The notes: a model not told the origin generated them from the sequence alone. 64,000 nt of DNA from Acanthosepion lycidas (GCA_963932145.1 OZ010580.1:6748603-6812602), one strand, 5' to 3'. Numbered from the stretch's first letter, positions 31,851 to 42,701 are shown. Program-made: numbers and translations.

Positions 31851-32028
31851 ATATATAATGTACATATATAAGAAAAGTTAAATACCCAGATCAATTCTGT
31901 GAACAGTGTAACTATAACAACAAAGAAATTACGATTTTATTTTTGCCTTGAATAAGTCGGAAGACGAAACGCGTCGGCAAAATCTAATATTTTTTCCGAT
32001 TGTCATTTTAAACCATATATATATATAT

Positions 32029-32060
32029 ACTTCGAAAAAGTATATCGCTTTCCAGGAGAT

Positions 32061-32104
<44 letters not shown>

Positions 32105-32136
32105 ATCTCCTGGAAAGGGATATATTTTTTCGAAGT
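32029..32136. repeat. Inverted repeat with (TA)n centre
   Basis: ACTTCGAAAAAGTATATCGC and TTTCCAGGAGATATCATATA are mirrored by TATGATATCTCCTGGAAA and GGGATATATTTTTTCGAAGT. The centre is a TA run. Arms of about 42 bp differ at few positions, which fits a MITE whose loop was filled by TA expansion. Confidence 0.85.
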
Positions 32137-32289
32137 AGCAAAGTGGTTGTTGACTACTTTAACCGGATAGGACAATCTAGCAGGTAACCGTAATGGATTG
32201 GTCCTCGCCGTAGTGGTGGGCAATAGGTGTAGCCAATAGGCGTCCCTGTACCTTCACATCAGTCTGTATTTATGGCTGACACCAACCAA

Positions 32290-32650
32290 TAATATTACTG
32301 TGAGGGGAACCAAGGGGTATGCGGTGTTTACTCGTTCCCCCACGAGGACGAGATGTGACACAAGGTCTTTTTAAAGTGGGTACCCGAGCGCGTACCCCCG
32401 GGCAAGAGACAAAAAATTCCCACAACCGTCGTTTGCGCTGGCCTCAGTGCGAGCACAGATCCCACCCTCTTGTGCAATGGGAGGGCGCGGCATCGGGCAG
32501 CTGTTCCCCAGGGCTGGGCATCTCTTAGTTTAATTTTCTCAGTTGCCCCTCCTTTGACAGAGAAGCATCTGAGCGCACTCTGGCCAAAGACAACGCAACT
32601 AAGAGATGATAAGCCTGCGTTGAATTCCCTCCAAGGAGGGATTTATGCGC
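32290..32650 (+). repeat. S5 GC-rich repeat, good copy 1
   Basis: Shares with 44710-45035 a long ordered series: GACGAGATGTGACACAAGGT, CCCGAGCGCGTAC, GTTGCGCTGGCCTC (here GTTTGCGCTGGCCTC), GTGCAATGGGAGGGCGCGGC, CAGCTGTTCCCCAGGGCTGG, TTTTCTCAGTTGCCC, GAGAGATGAGAAGCCTGCGT-type end. About 320 bp are alignable by eye. GC content is far above the flanks. No open frame is conserved between copies, so it is non-coding; class not assigned (SINE-like core possible). Confidence 0.8.
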
Positions 32651-32680
32651 TGGGCTATGGGCTATGAATATTCATTACAT

Positions 32681-32786
<106 letters not shown>

Positions 32787-32857
32787 GTTACGTGTTTTAG
32801 AAGCTAAAACAAATAACGTTTTTTTTAATATATAAAACGTTAGGTAAACAAAAATGC

Positions 32858-33047
32858 TGTGTAACCCGGATATAAGAGAAACACCGGATATAAGAGAAAC
32901 CCTGGATATAAGAGAGATTTTATCTGGTCTCAAATTAGAACCTGTGTTAATGTATATAAATTAGACCAAACCCGGATATAAGAGAAACCCGGATATAAGA
33001 TACCTCTTCTCCGATCCCGACAACTCTCTTATATCCGGGTTACACAA
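32858..33047. mobile_element. 190-bp MITE with perfect 21-bp TIRs
   Basis: TGTGTAACCCGGATATAAGA(G) at the left is exactly mirrored at the right end (33027-33047). The subterminal motif CGGATATAAGAGAAAC recurs directly inside (about 32882, 32899, 32970, 32987). No coding capacity. Superfamily not assigned; flanks show no obvious target duplication. Confidence 0.8.
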
Positions 33048-33760
33048 ATAAAACAAAATGTGAAATCGTAGATATAAACAAGCACACATATCGAAAAGTT
33101 AATTTTAAAACGAGGTAGCAGTAATAAAAAAAAAGAAAAAAATGAAATTATAAATCGGAATTTAAATCAAATAATTTATATTGTCGTTTTGACATTACTA
33201 ACAACAAAACTATCAACCTATAAAAAATGAACGAGAAGAGAAAATCTAAAGTTGATAAATATAACTTTAGATAAATAAAAAATATCACTTCTACTCCAAC
33301 AGTTTTCTTGCACTTCTCACCTGTGGAAGTCCCTTCCGTTTACTTGCTTCCCTGATTACAAATATTCAAAAATTTATATGCAACATCAATCACCATTTAC
33401 TGTCTTCTTGAATCCCGTTCATCTTTTGTCCTTTCCACAAGAGTCGCTAAATCTTGTTTTCCCTTTCACTTTCTGCACCCCCCACATGCGTACTAAAGGC
33501 ATTCCTGCGTTGCTTGGGGTGAAATAATTTCAAAAAATATTTACGTTTTTCACTTAAACTTAAAATCCGTAAATATTTTTTGAAGCTTCGGCAAAGCGCG
33601 TCATCTTTCCTTTCGTTCATAACCCCAACATCTGACTTTATACGTGAAATAAAACCGGCGAGAAAGTGCAAGCGGGTCTTTCTCGTCATCCATCGTTTTG
33701 TATATTTACTGAACTCTTTCTTTCCTTCCAAGCAGAGGTTAGGGAAAGCTGTTAGGGAAA
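33048..33760. other. Unannotated stretch with an unknown open frame
   Basis: A 94-residue minus-strand frame (33447-33731) is rich in Lys/Arg and shows no family motif. Its C-terminal end overlaps the worn TTTCACCCCAAGCAACGC repeat motif (33460-33525, minus), which argues against a gene. Confidence 0.35.
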
Positions 33761-33764
33761 GCTA

Positions 33765-33865
33765 TTAGGTTGGTGCAAAAATAATCACGCAATAATGTCG
33801 CTTTTTGACGTATTTTTAACGTCAAAAAACGACATTATTACGTCATTATTTTTGCACCAACCTAA
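33765..33865. mobile_element. Palindromic mariner MITE, copy 2
   Basis: Begins TTAGGTTGGTGCAAAAATAA and ends with its complement, TA on both sides. Inner arms CAATAATGTCGCTTTTTGAC and its complement continue almost to the centre. The left arm carries an extra CACG relative to copy 1. Confidence 0.95.
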
Positions 33866-34066
33866 TATAAAAAAAACGGACTAGGATTTGAACTTAGCTC
33901 GTCGATTCCATTTTTCTTAATCTGTAACGTTTTCGGTGGCAGAAGAAAGTCAACAGTTGAAACGTATTGACGAAAAAAGCAAGGAAGACAATCCTTCAAG
34001 AATCAGGAAAATGTATCATCCCATAATTTTGAAGACAGATTGCAGCGGACACAGAATCAGTCTGCG

Positions 34067-34130
34067 AGTATATAATCTGTGGATTCAAAGTGATTTATAG
34101 AAATCACTTTGAATCCACAGATTATATACT
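34067..34130. repeat. Perfect 30-bp inverted repeat with 4-nt spacer
   Basis: AGTATATAATCTGTGGATTC plus AAAGTGATTT is followed by ATAG and then its exact complement. No mismatch was found, and no partner elsewhere in the window was noticed. Confidence 0.97.
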
Positions 34131-34234
34131 GCTCTCAAATATGGCTTTGCATGTGTGAAGCGAAAGAGTTGATCGGAGGTAAAGCAATGCTTAAAAGCAC
34201 AGCGTAAAATACAGACGACAATATATTCTTTTCA

Positions 34235-34325
34235 TTCGACAGACATCTGCAAGTCAGAATATTGTTCAACGATTCATTGCCTATATAATTCTCTTCAAAC
34301 AGCTTTTATATATATATATATATGT
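34235..34325. repeat. Short repeat shared with 36.18 kb, ending in (TA)n
   Basis: TTCGACAGACATCTGC, CAGAATATTG and CGATTCATTG occur in the same order at 36187-36240, each copy running into a TA tract. Confidence 0.6.
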
Positions 34326-34349
34326 AAGTATGTATTTGAATGTGTGTGC

Positions 34350-34545
34350 AGAAATATAGTTTTAAGGTATACTATGTTTAGGGGATAAAGTGTTCAGAGA
34401 TAGAACATATGTAAATATAAAAGTGAACATTGAAGTCAACACCCAGAGGCGTCAGAGGTTTTTAGACCTGATGATTGCATCTAACATGAAGCAATCTGTC
34501 CCCTCTGAGTGTTGACATCAATATTCACTTTTATATATATAAGGT
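34350..34545. mobile_element. Hairpin MITE, family H, copy 2 with extended flank
   Basis: The hairpin (AAAAGTGAACATTGAAGTCA ... TCAATATTCACTTTTATA) is preceded by a ~75-bp segment containing TAGTTTTAAGGTATACTATG and GGGATAAAGTGTTCA. The same segment follows copy 3 at 45660-45735 in the opposite orientation. The element is therefore about 195-210 bp, larger than the hairpin alone. Confidence 0.85.
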
Positions 34546-34907
34546 GTCCATGAAGTTCGTGTGCACTTTAAAAAATTATAACTTTATTTGTATTTGCGAT
34601 AGAAATAATTTGTAAAAAGGATTAGAAAGAAGTAAATCTATATTTCTTTAAAGTTTTATTGAAATTTTATTTAAGTTTCCACATGTCCTCCATCATTAGC
34701 ATTCCAAAGGGTAATACGATTTTGCAGTTCACGGAAAACATTTGCCAACTGATTTACAGTAATGCCTGAAATCACATTAGTTATTTTAGCTATACTTAAA
34801 ACTAGGTACATTAAACTTTATAACATTTTTTACAGATTATTTCTATCGCAAATACAAATTAGTTATAATTTTTTAAAGTGCACACGAATTTTATGGACAC
34901 CCTGTGT
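34546..34907 (-). mobile_element. Deleted mariner-type transposon with ~78-bp TIRs
   Basis: AAGGTGTCCATGAAGTTCGT and the following GTGCACTTTAAAAAATTATA, GTATTTGCGATAGAAATAAT are mirrored at the right end (CTATCGCAAATACAAATTAG ... GGACACCCTGTG). Between the TIRs the minus strand encodes VFRELQNRITLWNANDGGHV, the extreme C-terminus of a Tc1/mariner-superfamily transposase. The rest of the gene is deleted, so it is a non-autonomous deletion derivative. Confidence 0.88.
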
Positions 34908-34908
34908 G

Positions 34909-34909
<1 letters not shown>

Positions 34910-34963
<54 letters not shown>

Positions 34964-34974
34964 ATGTATGTGTT

Positions 34975-35036
<62 letters not shown>

Positions 35037-35100
35037 TACATATATATATAGAGAGAGAGATAAACAGATAGATAGATAGAGAGAGAAATAGAGAGATAGA
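34910..35100. repeat. (TA)n-(TG)n-(TA)n-(GATA)n microsatellite cluster
   Basis: Successive TA, TG/TATG, TA and GATA/GAGA runs directly adjoin the right end of the mariner derivative. Confidence 0.95.
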
Positions 35101-35149
35101 TATTAATACATTTTTGTTAATAGGTTATTTTCATAAAAACAAATAAATA

Positions 35150-35280
35150 ATTTATAAATGCTCTGATAATATTTAGTATTAACAACATTTACTGGCCTGA
35201 ATATCTGAGAAATTTCATAGAAAATAATTGTCCTTTGACAGGAAGCGAACCTTCATCCTACACAGAACCGTCATATAGCC
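35150..35280 (+). repeat. Repeat R8, copy 1
   Basis: Shares AACAACATTTACTGGCCTGA, TCTGAGAAATTTCATAGAAA and GTCCTTTGACAGGAA with 42470-42590 in the same order. Only two copies seen; class unknown. Confidence 0.75.
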
Positions 35281-36180
35281 TGATTAATCATTTGTCTAAA
35301 TGGTATAGCACATTAGGCTGTATGACTGTTCCGTTTACGATACAGGTTCGATCTGGCATGCTACCGCCACTCGACTATGTTTCTTTTAAGGCATATTTTC
35401 CTCGTTTAAATTTCTTTTATCATGTTGGAAATTTAGGATATCACTTAATGTATATTTCTATTTTGATATTAATGAGTCACTCTCCAAGAAGGCGTGAGAA
35501 TAATAAATAACATTAAATTATGACATCGCCCAATCATTCACCAAAATCTGCAGTAGGTTGACTTATCATTTGTTGTTTGTCGAAACTAAACACAGTGTGT
35601 CGCTTGGAAGAAAATTAAACGCCATATTGATATGTGTTGTAGATTCCTTTTTAAGCACCAGTGGCAATGCTTTTTGATTCGACGCCATATATGCAAGTTT
35701 GGTAATAGTCCAACGAAATTTCTTTAATAAGGATTTGAAAAATTATCTTTGTTCTGAATAATCAAGAATGGTCTCGCCTTGTTTCGTCACTCTCCTCTTT
35801 GAGAGAGCTATTTCAGTTTACTGGGACAAAAAAAGGTCACTATACGCCAACCTTGTATTCTGAGACGAATAAAGCTTTCTTAAAGTGTACTTTTGTCATT
35901 AAAACCTCTTCTATATTTCGCAAAATATTCTTGGTTTCCGTTGTATATTCACATAGAAACTGTTCATTGCCTGAGCACTTTTGTCTATCGTTACCATATC
36001 TTTCAGTCTTTTTCCTATATCGTTTCACGTGTTCACGTCATTGTTTTTGTCGTCATCATATTTATTTTTGAATTTTTTTTTAAGAAAAGTTTGGCTTGAT
36101 TTTTCTCTAAAAATATGTCTACTTGATTGGAGAGAAAAGCATTGCTGCTCAAAACCGCTATAAACAAACAAAGAAATTGT
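35281..36180. other. Unannotated AT-rich stretch
   Basis: Several 60-90-residue open frames occur but overlap one another on both strands and show no motif. No gene is claimed. Confidence 0.35.
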
Positions 36181-36246
36181 TCTTTCTTATCATTCGGCAG
36201 ACATCTGCTCTCAGAATATTGATCAGCGATTCATTGACTCTATCAT

Positions 36247-36362
<116 letters not shown>

Positions 36363-36452
36363 AACAATAAAAAATATTAATACATTAAAAAATTTAAATC
36401 TTCCGACACACTGGGTTGTATATTAATATTCCTTTTTTTATTATTTCGTTTA

Positions 36453-36498
36453 GATTCCTCGACTAGTTTCGGCCAACATGGCCATCATCAGGAGAAAA
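36453..36498 (-). ncRNA. Hammerhead-like ribozyme motif
   Basis: On the minus strand: TTTCTC, CTGATGA (36491-36485), TGGCCATGTTGGCC, GAAAC (36470-36466), TAGTC and GAGGAA. This gives stem I of 6 bp (TTTCTC with GAGGAA, one G-U), conserved core CTGATGA, stem II GGCC/GGCC, GAAA core and a GTC cleavage triplet closing a 2-bp stem III. One extra U sits between CTGATGA and stem II, which departs from the consensus and could impair activity. The short stem III resembles that of Penelope-like element and retrozyme hammerheads. Confidence 0.5.
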
Positions 36499-36912
36499 AT
36501 AATTTTTCTCCTTGCTGGTAGCAGTGAAATATAGAAATGAATGTCTTGATGGAGAAAATGAACTTTTGTCTGTCGTTTTCATTTGTTTTTTATTTTTTTA
36601 ACATGAATTTTGGTCAGCCTTGTGTTGGACAAACAGTCTCTTAAGTCGTTATCTGAGTTAAGAGCTGGATGGATTCATGCTGCTCTGAATTCCCTTGGTC
36701 AGATTGAGAGTTTTATTGGTTCCTGGAAAGGGGATGTGTTTCTGTTAAGTGTGTGTGTGTTATTTGATTCTTAGGGAGGGAGTGAGTATGATGTGTGTAA
36801 GCGTGTATATTGATGTGGGTGAGTGTATAAGTGTAAGGCCTCAACACCTCTGTCTGTCTTGCGTGGGTGAGAAATGTGGGTAGGTTTTGATTTGTAGGGT
36901 TATATATTAATA
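36499..36912. other. Unannotated stretch
   Basis: GGAGAAAAATAATTTTTCTC (36491-36510) is a 10-bp palindrome overlapping the hammerhead-like motif. The remainder has a TG-rich bias and no recognisable feature. Confidence 0.4.
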
Positions 36913-36914
36913 CT

Positions 36915-36942
36915 ATATATATATATATATATATATACATAC

Positions 36943-37017
<75 letters not shown>

Positions 37018-37051
37018 TCCTTCTATTTATTCTATATATACATATTATCGG

Positions 37052-37115
<64 letters not shown>

Positions 37116-37146
37116 TTCTATCTATTCTACATATACATATTATCGG

Positions 37147-37197
<51 letters not shown>

Positions 37198-37209
37198 GAA
37201 TAAATACGA

Positions 37210-37248
<39 letters not shown>

Positions 37249-37282
37249 TATATAGGTATTTTGCCGAGAATATATATATGTA

Positions 37283-37327
<45 letters not shown>
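36915..37327. repeat. (TA)n cluster with duplicated spacer
   Basis: Six TA tracts separated by short spacers. The spacer TCCTTCTATTTATTCTATAT ... CATATTATCGGAAA occurs twice (37018 and 37113), so a ~95-bp block duplicated; GTAGAATA and GCCGAGAATA phrases also recur. Confidence 0.95.
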
Positions 37328-37329
<2 letters not shown>

Positions 37330-37735
37330 CTCATTAAAAAGCTAGCTATTTATAAAATGTTCTTTCTTAGCGTCGCCGTGGCTGCCTCCGTACTGAACGT
37401 GCCTTCGGCTTTTGCATGCAGGAAGCTGGGAAAACATTGGTAATGAAGTTATGCATTACGACACCATCAAAATGCAATTTGTACTGTGGCCGAACCAGTG
37501 CGATCGGAGATATGCAATAAAGAAGGAATAAAAGAACATGCACGTCGTCGTATTTGATGCAATTGTCTGATGCGCTTGAAAGTGAAGGTTGTAAATACAT
37601 TTAAAGAAAGCGTGAAGGAACTCCACCCTTCAAAAAGACACATTTTTCGGCATTGTTTTCCTTTATATGATAAATGTCAACGTTGTGAAAGACTAAAATC
37701 TGTTTACATCTATCAACGTTAGTCTGTCTATCTAT
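37328..37735. other. Unannotated stretch
   Basis: GC-richer than its surroundings but with no recognisable gene. Short open frames on both strands have no motif. Confidence 0.35.
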
Positions 37736-37776
37736 CTATATATCTATATACATACATATATAAATATATATATATA

Positions 37777-37835
37777 TTAGGTTGGTGCAAAAATAATGGC
37801 GTAATAATGTCGTTTTTATGACGTTTTTTAACCTA
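37777..37835. mobile_element. Mariner MITE, truncated copy 3
   Basis: TTAGGTTGGTGCAAAAATAA plus GGCGTAATAATGTCG form the left arm, as in copy 2. The right arm is reduced to GACG...AACCTA. It lies between two (TA)n tracts. Confidence 0.88.
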
Positions 37836-37837
<2 letters not shown>

Positions 37838-37885
<48 letters not shown>

Positions 37886-37945
37886 CAATACTTATTTATG
37901 TTAATCTATCTATCTATCTATCTATCTATCTATATATCTATCTAC

Positions 37946-37976
<31 letters not shown>

Positions 37977-38012
37977 ACTTTACCAGTGTACATTTCTCTT
38001 GCTTTGTCAAAA

Positions 38013-38100
<88 letters not shown>

Positions 38101-38286
38101 AGTACCTATTTATGCTAATCTGTCAACACCTCTGTATCTCTCTATCTATGTAAATACCTATTCATGTTTCACTGTTAACATCTGTCTATCTATCAATTCG
38201 ATCTAACCTCTCTATTCGTATTTTTACTACGTATTGTCTCTATTTCTTTCTATCTGATGCTCTCAATGTATTGTTATCTTACTCTG

Positions 38287-38336
<50 letters not shown>

Positions 38337-38340
38337 CTGT
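37838..38340. repeat. Microsatellite cluster: (TA)n, (TCTA)n, (TC)n, (TG)n
   Basis: TA run (37838-37882), TCTA run (37902-37974), TC run (38012-38045), TA run (38046-38097), then a further TA-TG compound at 38288-38345. Open frames over it are low-complexity translations. Confidence 0.95.
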
Positions 38341-38496
38341 GTGTGTATTCTGTCATATATCTCTATTCGTATTTTTACTGTTTCCTTTCTCAGCCTGTTC
38401 ACCTTTTTTGAATCTCACACCGTCACTCACTCAATATCTTTCTTTCTTTCTTTCTTAGTCTGCCAGTGTATATTTATCTGACTCTGTCAACATCCA

Positions 38497-38577
38497 TTAG
38501 GTTGGTTCAAAAATAATGTCGGTTTTTGACGTTAAAATTTACATCAAAAACCGACATTATTTTTTGCACCAACCTAA
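38497..38577. mobile_element. Palindromic mariner MITE, copy 4
   Basis: TTAGGTTGGTTCAAAAATAA with inner arm GTCGGTTTTTGACG, mirrored to TTGCACCAACCTAA at the right end (38577). 81 bp in all. A (TCTA)n microsatellite follows immediately. Confidence 0.93.
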
Positions 38578-38618
<41 letters not shown>

Positions 38619-38622
38619 CAGT
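38578..38622. repeat. (TCTA)n microsatellite
   Basis: TCTA tetranucleotides directly adjoining the mariner MITE. A (CTTT)n run lies at 38734-38762. Confidence 0.95.
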
Positions 38623-38762
38623 CTTTATCATATCTATGTATCTATGTATCTGTTTATTCGTTCTATATTCCCATTTCTTAGTACCTTTCAATCACAGCCT
38701 GTTTATATTTATCTCACTGACATTCCCGGACTTTTTTTCTTTCTTTCTTTCTTTCTTTCTTA

Positions 38763-39500
38763 CTTTTTCTTAACTTACTTTATTCAAAATTGTCTTTCTG
38801 TTTACATCTGTTTGGCTATTTTGTCTTAATCTCTCTCTCTCTCTTCCGTTCACATTTCTCAGTTCTCGCGCCCTCTCCATTCCCGTCTGTTTTCCACTTC
38901 TCATCCCCCGTTAACCTTCTTCTCTCATCCTGATCCACAGCTATCCACACTGTGCTGCTTTTTTGTTTCTTTTATTAACTGATGCATTTTGGCTTTCAGT
39001 TGATGAGGTTCTCGTCATTCCTCCTTTCCTGAACTTCTCATATCATTCATTAATCCTCCATTCATGCACCACTAAATTCCTTAGGCGCTCATACTCATAT
39101 ATGTTTGCTTTTTATTTGATTTATTTGGCGTTTTTATTCATTATTTGATTAACAGAAAGGAAACGGGGGGGATTTGTGCGATTTCTACATTTAACACACT
39201 CGATGGAATTAAGTATAATGATGAAAATATAATAAAAATTAATATAACCGTAAGAAAAAAGATGGACTCTCAAGAGATTAAGATTATTCGGATTAAGTGA
39301 GTTTGTATTCGAACATAAGTTGTTTAACCAATCATCAGCAGTGGAATTTTTTCTAAAAATTTCCTCATTGACGATCTTCCGCTTTGCTTTGCGACATTGT
39401 CTAAGAGTTCTTTCAGCTGTTCTTCTGAGTCTGCTATCATTACAGCGGCATTTGTATATATTATTTTGTCAAGACTATGTCCATCAAATTAAGAGGGTCG
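38763..39500. other. Unannotated pyrimidine-rich stretch
   Basis: T/C-rich sequence with CTCT runs to about 38950, then AT-rich DNA. No gene recognised. Confidence 0.35.
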
Positions 39501-39544
39501 ACTTAAAAGTTCAGACGCCACCTATGAATGAATAATGCCTGAAG

Positions 39545-40090
39545 TGTGAATTTTAACTCTTCATATTAATAAAGGCATTGTTTCTTTCCAGGCAAAGCTG
39601 ACTGTTCAAAGCAGACTTCAAAAATAATTCATAGTGAATTGTCTTGAAATGGACAAAAACTTGCATCTGGAGCAGGTTAGAAGGAGTGTTTGCACCGCAT
39701 GGAATGTCTCTTTGTCTGTAGCTCAAAGGGATGGATTCAATATTCATCATGGGCTAAGAAACGGCTAGGGAAATCAGATGGATAGGCCTCAAACAATGTC
39801 ACATTTTCCCGTGATATGATTAATCAAGTGCTAGAAGACATGGCACTCACAGTTCGTAGTGTAGTATTTTTCCTCTAACTAGATATACTAATAGCAATGG
39901 ATAATTTATTTATAGTCAGTCGCCTGTCATCGATCACACTGTGGTGAACACACTGTTTTCCTCAGTGGTCGCAGTTAAAGACATTCATACATTCGGTTAT
40001 ATTCCTGTCTCTCCATTACCCTCCTAAATTCAGTTGCCCACTTTTGCACTGTTAGTAAAGCTGAAATGACATCCCTAATATAGCAAACAT
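39545..40090 (-). mobile_element. Mariner (DD34D-type) transposase remnant
   Basis: On the minus strand: LTVQKWATEFRRVMERQEYN (consensus helix TV.KW..EFK.G), then VIDDRRLTINKLSIAISISS (consensus DRRLTVRELAEEVGIS), a TLRTVSAMSSS run, and HDEY.IHPFELQTKRHSM (consensus DETWVHHYEPESKRQSM, the first catalytic-Asp region). Several frame breaks and a shortened middle show an old dead copy. TIRs were not identified. Confidence 0.7.
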
Positions 40091-40690
40091 ATGAGCCTGA
40101 GTATCTGTCTGTATTTCTGAGATGAGGTATAATATACATTATTTACATTATTATACATTATTATACATTTTTTGCATTATTCGGACTATTGTCCTCATCT
40201 TTGTCGCCATATTTATTACAACGTTTCAGCCTTTCAGTATTTGTCGATATTTCTGAGATGAGGTATTATGTACACTATTTACATTATTCGGACTATTGTC
40301 TCCATCTTTGTTGCCATATTTATTACAACGTTTCGGCCGTTGTATGCTCCAGCCTTCTTCCAGCCTGGCACAGTGGATAAGGGTATTGGTTAGATCCAGT
40401 AACAGGACCCAAAGAGTGTGAGTTCAATGCCCAGTTAAGGCAGTGGAGAACTTGGGGGAGGGGAATTAACAGGAGATAACTGACACCAATAAAAAAAAAA
40501 ACAAAAAAAAACATGGCACGTGGAACTAGAACAGTCTACTCCAGTGAGCGAAATAAAGGGTTCAGTTCGACATTCCAACCAACTGAAGAAGGCCTGAGCG
40601 TTCAACGTCCGAAACGTTGTAATAAATATGGCTACAAAGATGAGGACAATAGTCTGAAGAATTTAAATAATGTCAGCATGGATGTCGTTT
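40091..40690. mobile_element. S1 foldback element
   Basis: Minus-oriented S1 tail present twice in tandem (40095-40225 and 40226-40360), then a complete plus S1 copy: head CCTGGCACAGTGGATAAGGG (A box) and GTGAGTTCAATGCCC (B box), body CATGGCACGTGGAACTAGAA, hammerhead-like AACTGAAGAAGGCC...GTCCGAAACGTTGTAAT, tail AAGATGAGGACAATAGTC. Outer tails are inverted, as at the other S1 loci. Confidence 0.82.
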
Positions 40691-40784
40691 GGAGGCTAAG
40701 AAGGTTTTTCTATAGATACTTGATAATCCCACGATGCCAAATTTTGTTAATTTCCAAGAGAAAATATGGGAATTTCGTTTTACT

Positions 40785-40875
40785 TTTGGAACACGGAGGA
40801 AATGAGGCTGATTCAATGCCGTGGACGTGGTATGGCATGTCGTAGTTGTAAAGGTCTGATCAGGATGAACACAAG
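40785..40875. repeat. Flank shared with the 10.8-kb S1 locus
   Basis: Matches 10820-10935 (GAGGAAATGAGGCTGATTC, then GTGGACGTGG). See that entry. Confidence 0.5.
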
Positions 40876-42318
40876 AATGACGCTCGTCGGAACATGAGAT
40901 AGAATAGCAAAAAGTTTGCAACATTGCGTCTATAGCAAACAGACAGCAAAATGAGGATGTCTTCACTTGCGTAAGGAGATTTTAGGTCTGTTAACGTGGG
41001 AAAGTGTGGGTTGCGCGGTTCCAGCAATATAAGACGTTAATGGTTCATTCCAGAATTTCCTACATTAAAAAATATTGAAGAATGCAACTACCGGAATGTT
41101 ATTTTAGAAACATCGACAACAACAGCTTAATAAAAATAAACCAACACAGGCCGAAGAATGTATCGTTCGGAATGATGCTTTAAACACAGCAATGATAAAG
41201 ACAGAAGATCCATAATATAAAGAATAAGGAAAATATGTAATTGCACAACTTTTTACAAGATGTTTACGTAATACATGACCCAAGAGTAACTCAAGGTAGA
41301 GAACTGCGGAATGAGGTTGTATTATGATACGAGGAGGGGTTAAGTGCAGATTATTAGGATATGTAGGATAGATGATAGTTGAACCTCGACTTGGAGAGGT
41401 TAAGTTTGTAGTGATCATAGAAGCTTCTTTTCGGGAGTTTCTTCTATAAAGTTGCTGTTCTCGGAAAGAGTATGAAAATGAATCCAAATGATTCGACCCT
41501 GTTTACGTGCCATGGCGTGACTTAGCTGAAAATGTCTAAACTGGTAGAACTAAGGAATGTAATGCAACAGAAGAAGACCGAAGAATTTATCGGTATTTCC
41601 TAGAAAAGAGAAAGGTCAAAGAATGCATTTTTCGAGACGGTGTTTTAAAAGCAGCAAAAAGGAAGCCATTGTTTCCAAAATTATTGAAATAATGAAAGTA
41701 ATTCGTATGAGAATTTCATAAAGAAGCGAGAAATTTATTTTCTCATTTTTATAATTTTTTTACGGCAATTGTGCAAAAGAAATGGAAATATGAAATATGT
41801 CAAGAACAGCTAATTAGATGTTAGTAATTTAAGTTACGCTCATTAAAATAAAATTAGTGAATTCGAAGTGTTTTCACATGGTGAAAAGCAATTAAGCGTA
41901 CAAATGAAATTATAAATTGTTTCGGAATAAATTTAGGACATTATTTTATAGCTCTCTTATTTTTAAAAAAAAAATGTCAACGTTTCCTGACTTTGTTCAG
42001 GTACAAGGCAAAGTGCTTTCGTATGGGTCTTTGCACACGCATACACCCTAGATAGGCTCACACCTCCACACGCATACGTCCCCACACGCACGCGCATACC
42101 CCAGAGACACACGAATACACAGACGCAATTAAATATCTATTGCTTAACATTTACTGCATTTAAGGCAGCGGAGGGCCCAGTATTGAAGATAGATATGTTA
42201 TCGATGTACACAGGAAGGATATCGGAATTATTACTACCGGTTAATCTCCTCACGATATCTGCAAACAGTTACCATCCAGTGTTGATTCCTATGTCCAGTT
42301 TCTCTCCCTGTCACCATC

Positions 42319-42320
<2 letters not shown>
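40876..42320. other. Unannotated stretch
   Basis: Two related ~90-bp phrases (GCCGAAGAATGTATCGTTCG at 41150 and CCGAAGAATTTATCGGT..GAATGCATTTTTCGAGACGG at 41577-41640) suggest a local duplication. A 127-residue minus-strand frame (41104-41487) has no motif I can name. Confidence 0.35.

Positions 42321-42323
<3 letters not shown>

Positions 42324-42388
<65 letters not shown>
42324..42388. repeat. (TA)n microsatellite
   Basis: Pure TA run next to a foldback structure. Confidence 0.95.
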
Positions 42389-42390
<2 letters not shown>

Positions 42391-42411
42391 GAAATAGACA
42401 AAGTCCGACCG

Positions 42412-42701
42412 TCATTTTAGGACATTTTTATGCTTATACATTCTTTTTATAGATACAAATATTTAAGTAAATGCTCTGTTTATAATAAACAGTATTAAAC
42501 AACATTTACCGGCCTTAATGTCCGAGAAATCTTCATAGAAAATATTCGTCCTTTGACAGGAATATAACCTTTATTCTATACCCGTCAGTTCTATAGCATT
42601 GGATTGCACCGCAGAAGGAAATGGCAACCTACTGCAGGGAAGAACAGTGCATTTACTTAAATATTTGTAGGTATAAAAAGAATGTATAAACATAAAAATG
42701 T

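Noticed and set aside
33447-33731. 94-codon Lys/Arg-rich minus-strand frame as a gene
   Set aside because: It overlaps an interspersed repeat motif also found at 13.73 and 31.11 kb and has no family signature.
41104-41487. 127-codon minus-strand frame with LELLLGHVLRKHLV, faintly like a LINE FLGHVMRK motif
   Set aside because: The similarity is a single short stretch; the following residues do not continue the LINE pattern, and no host family fits.
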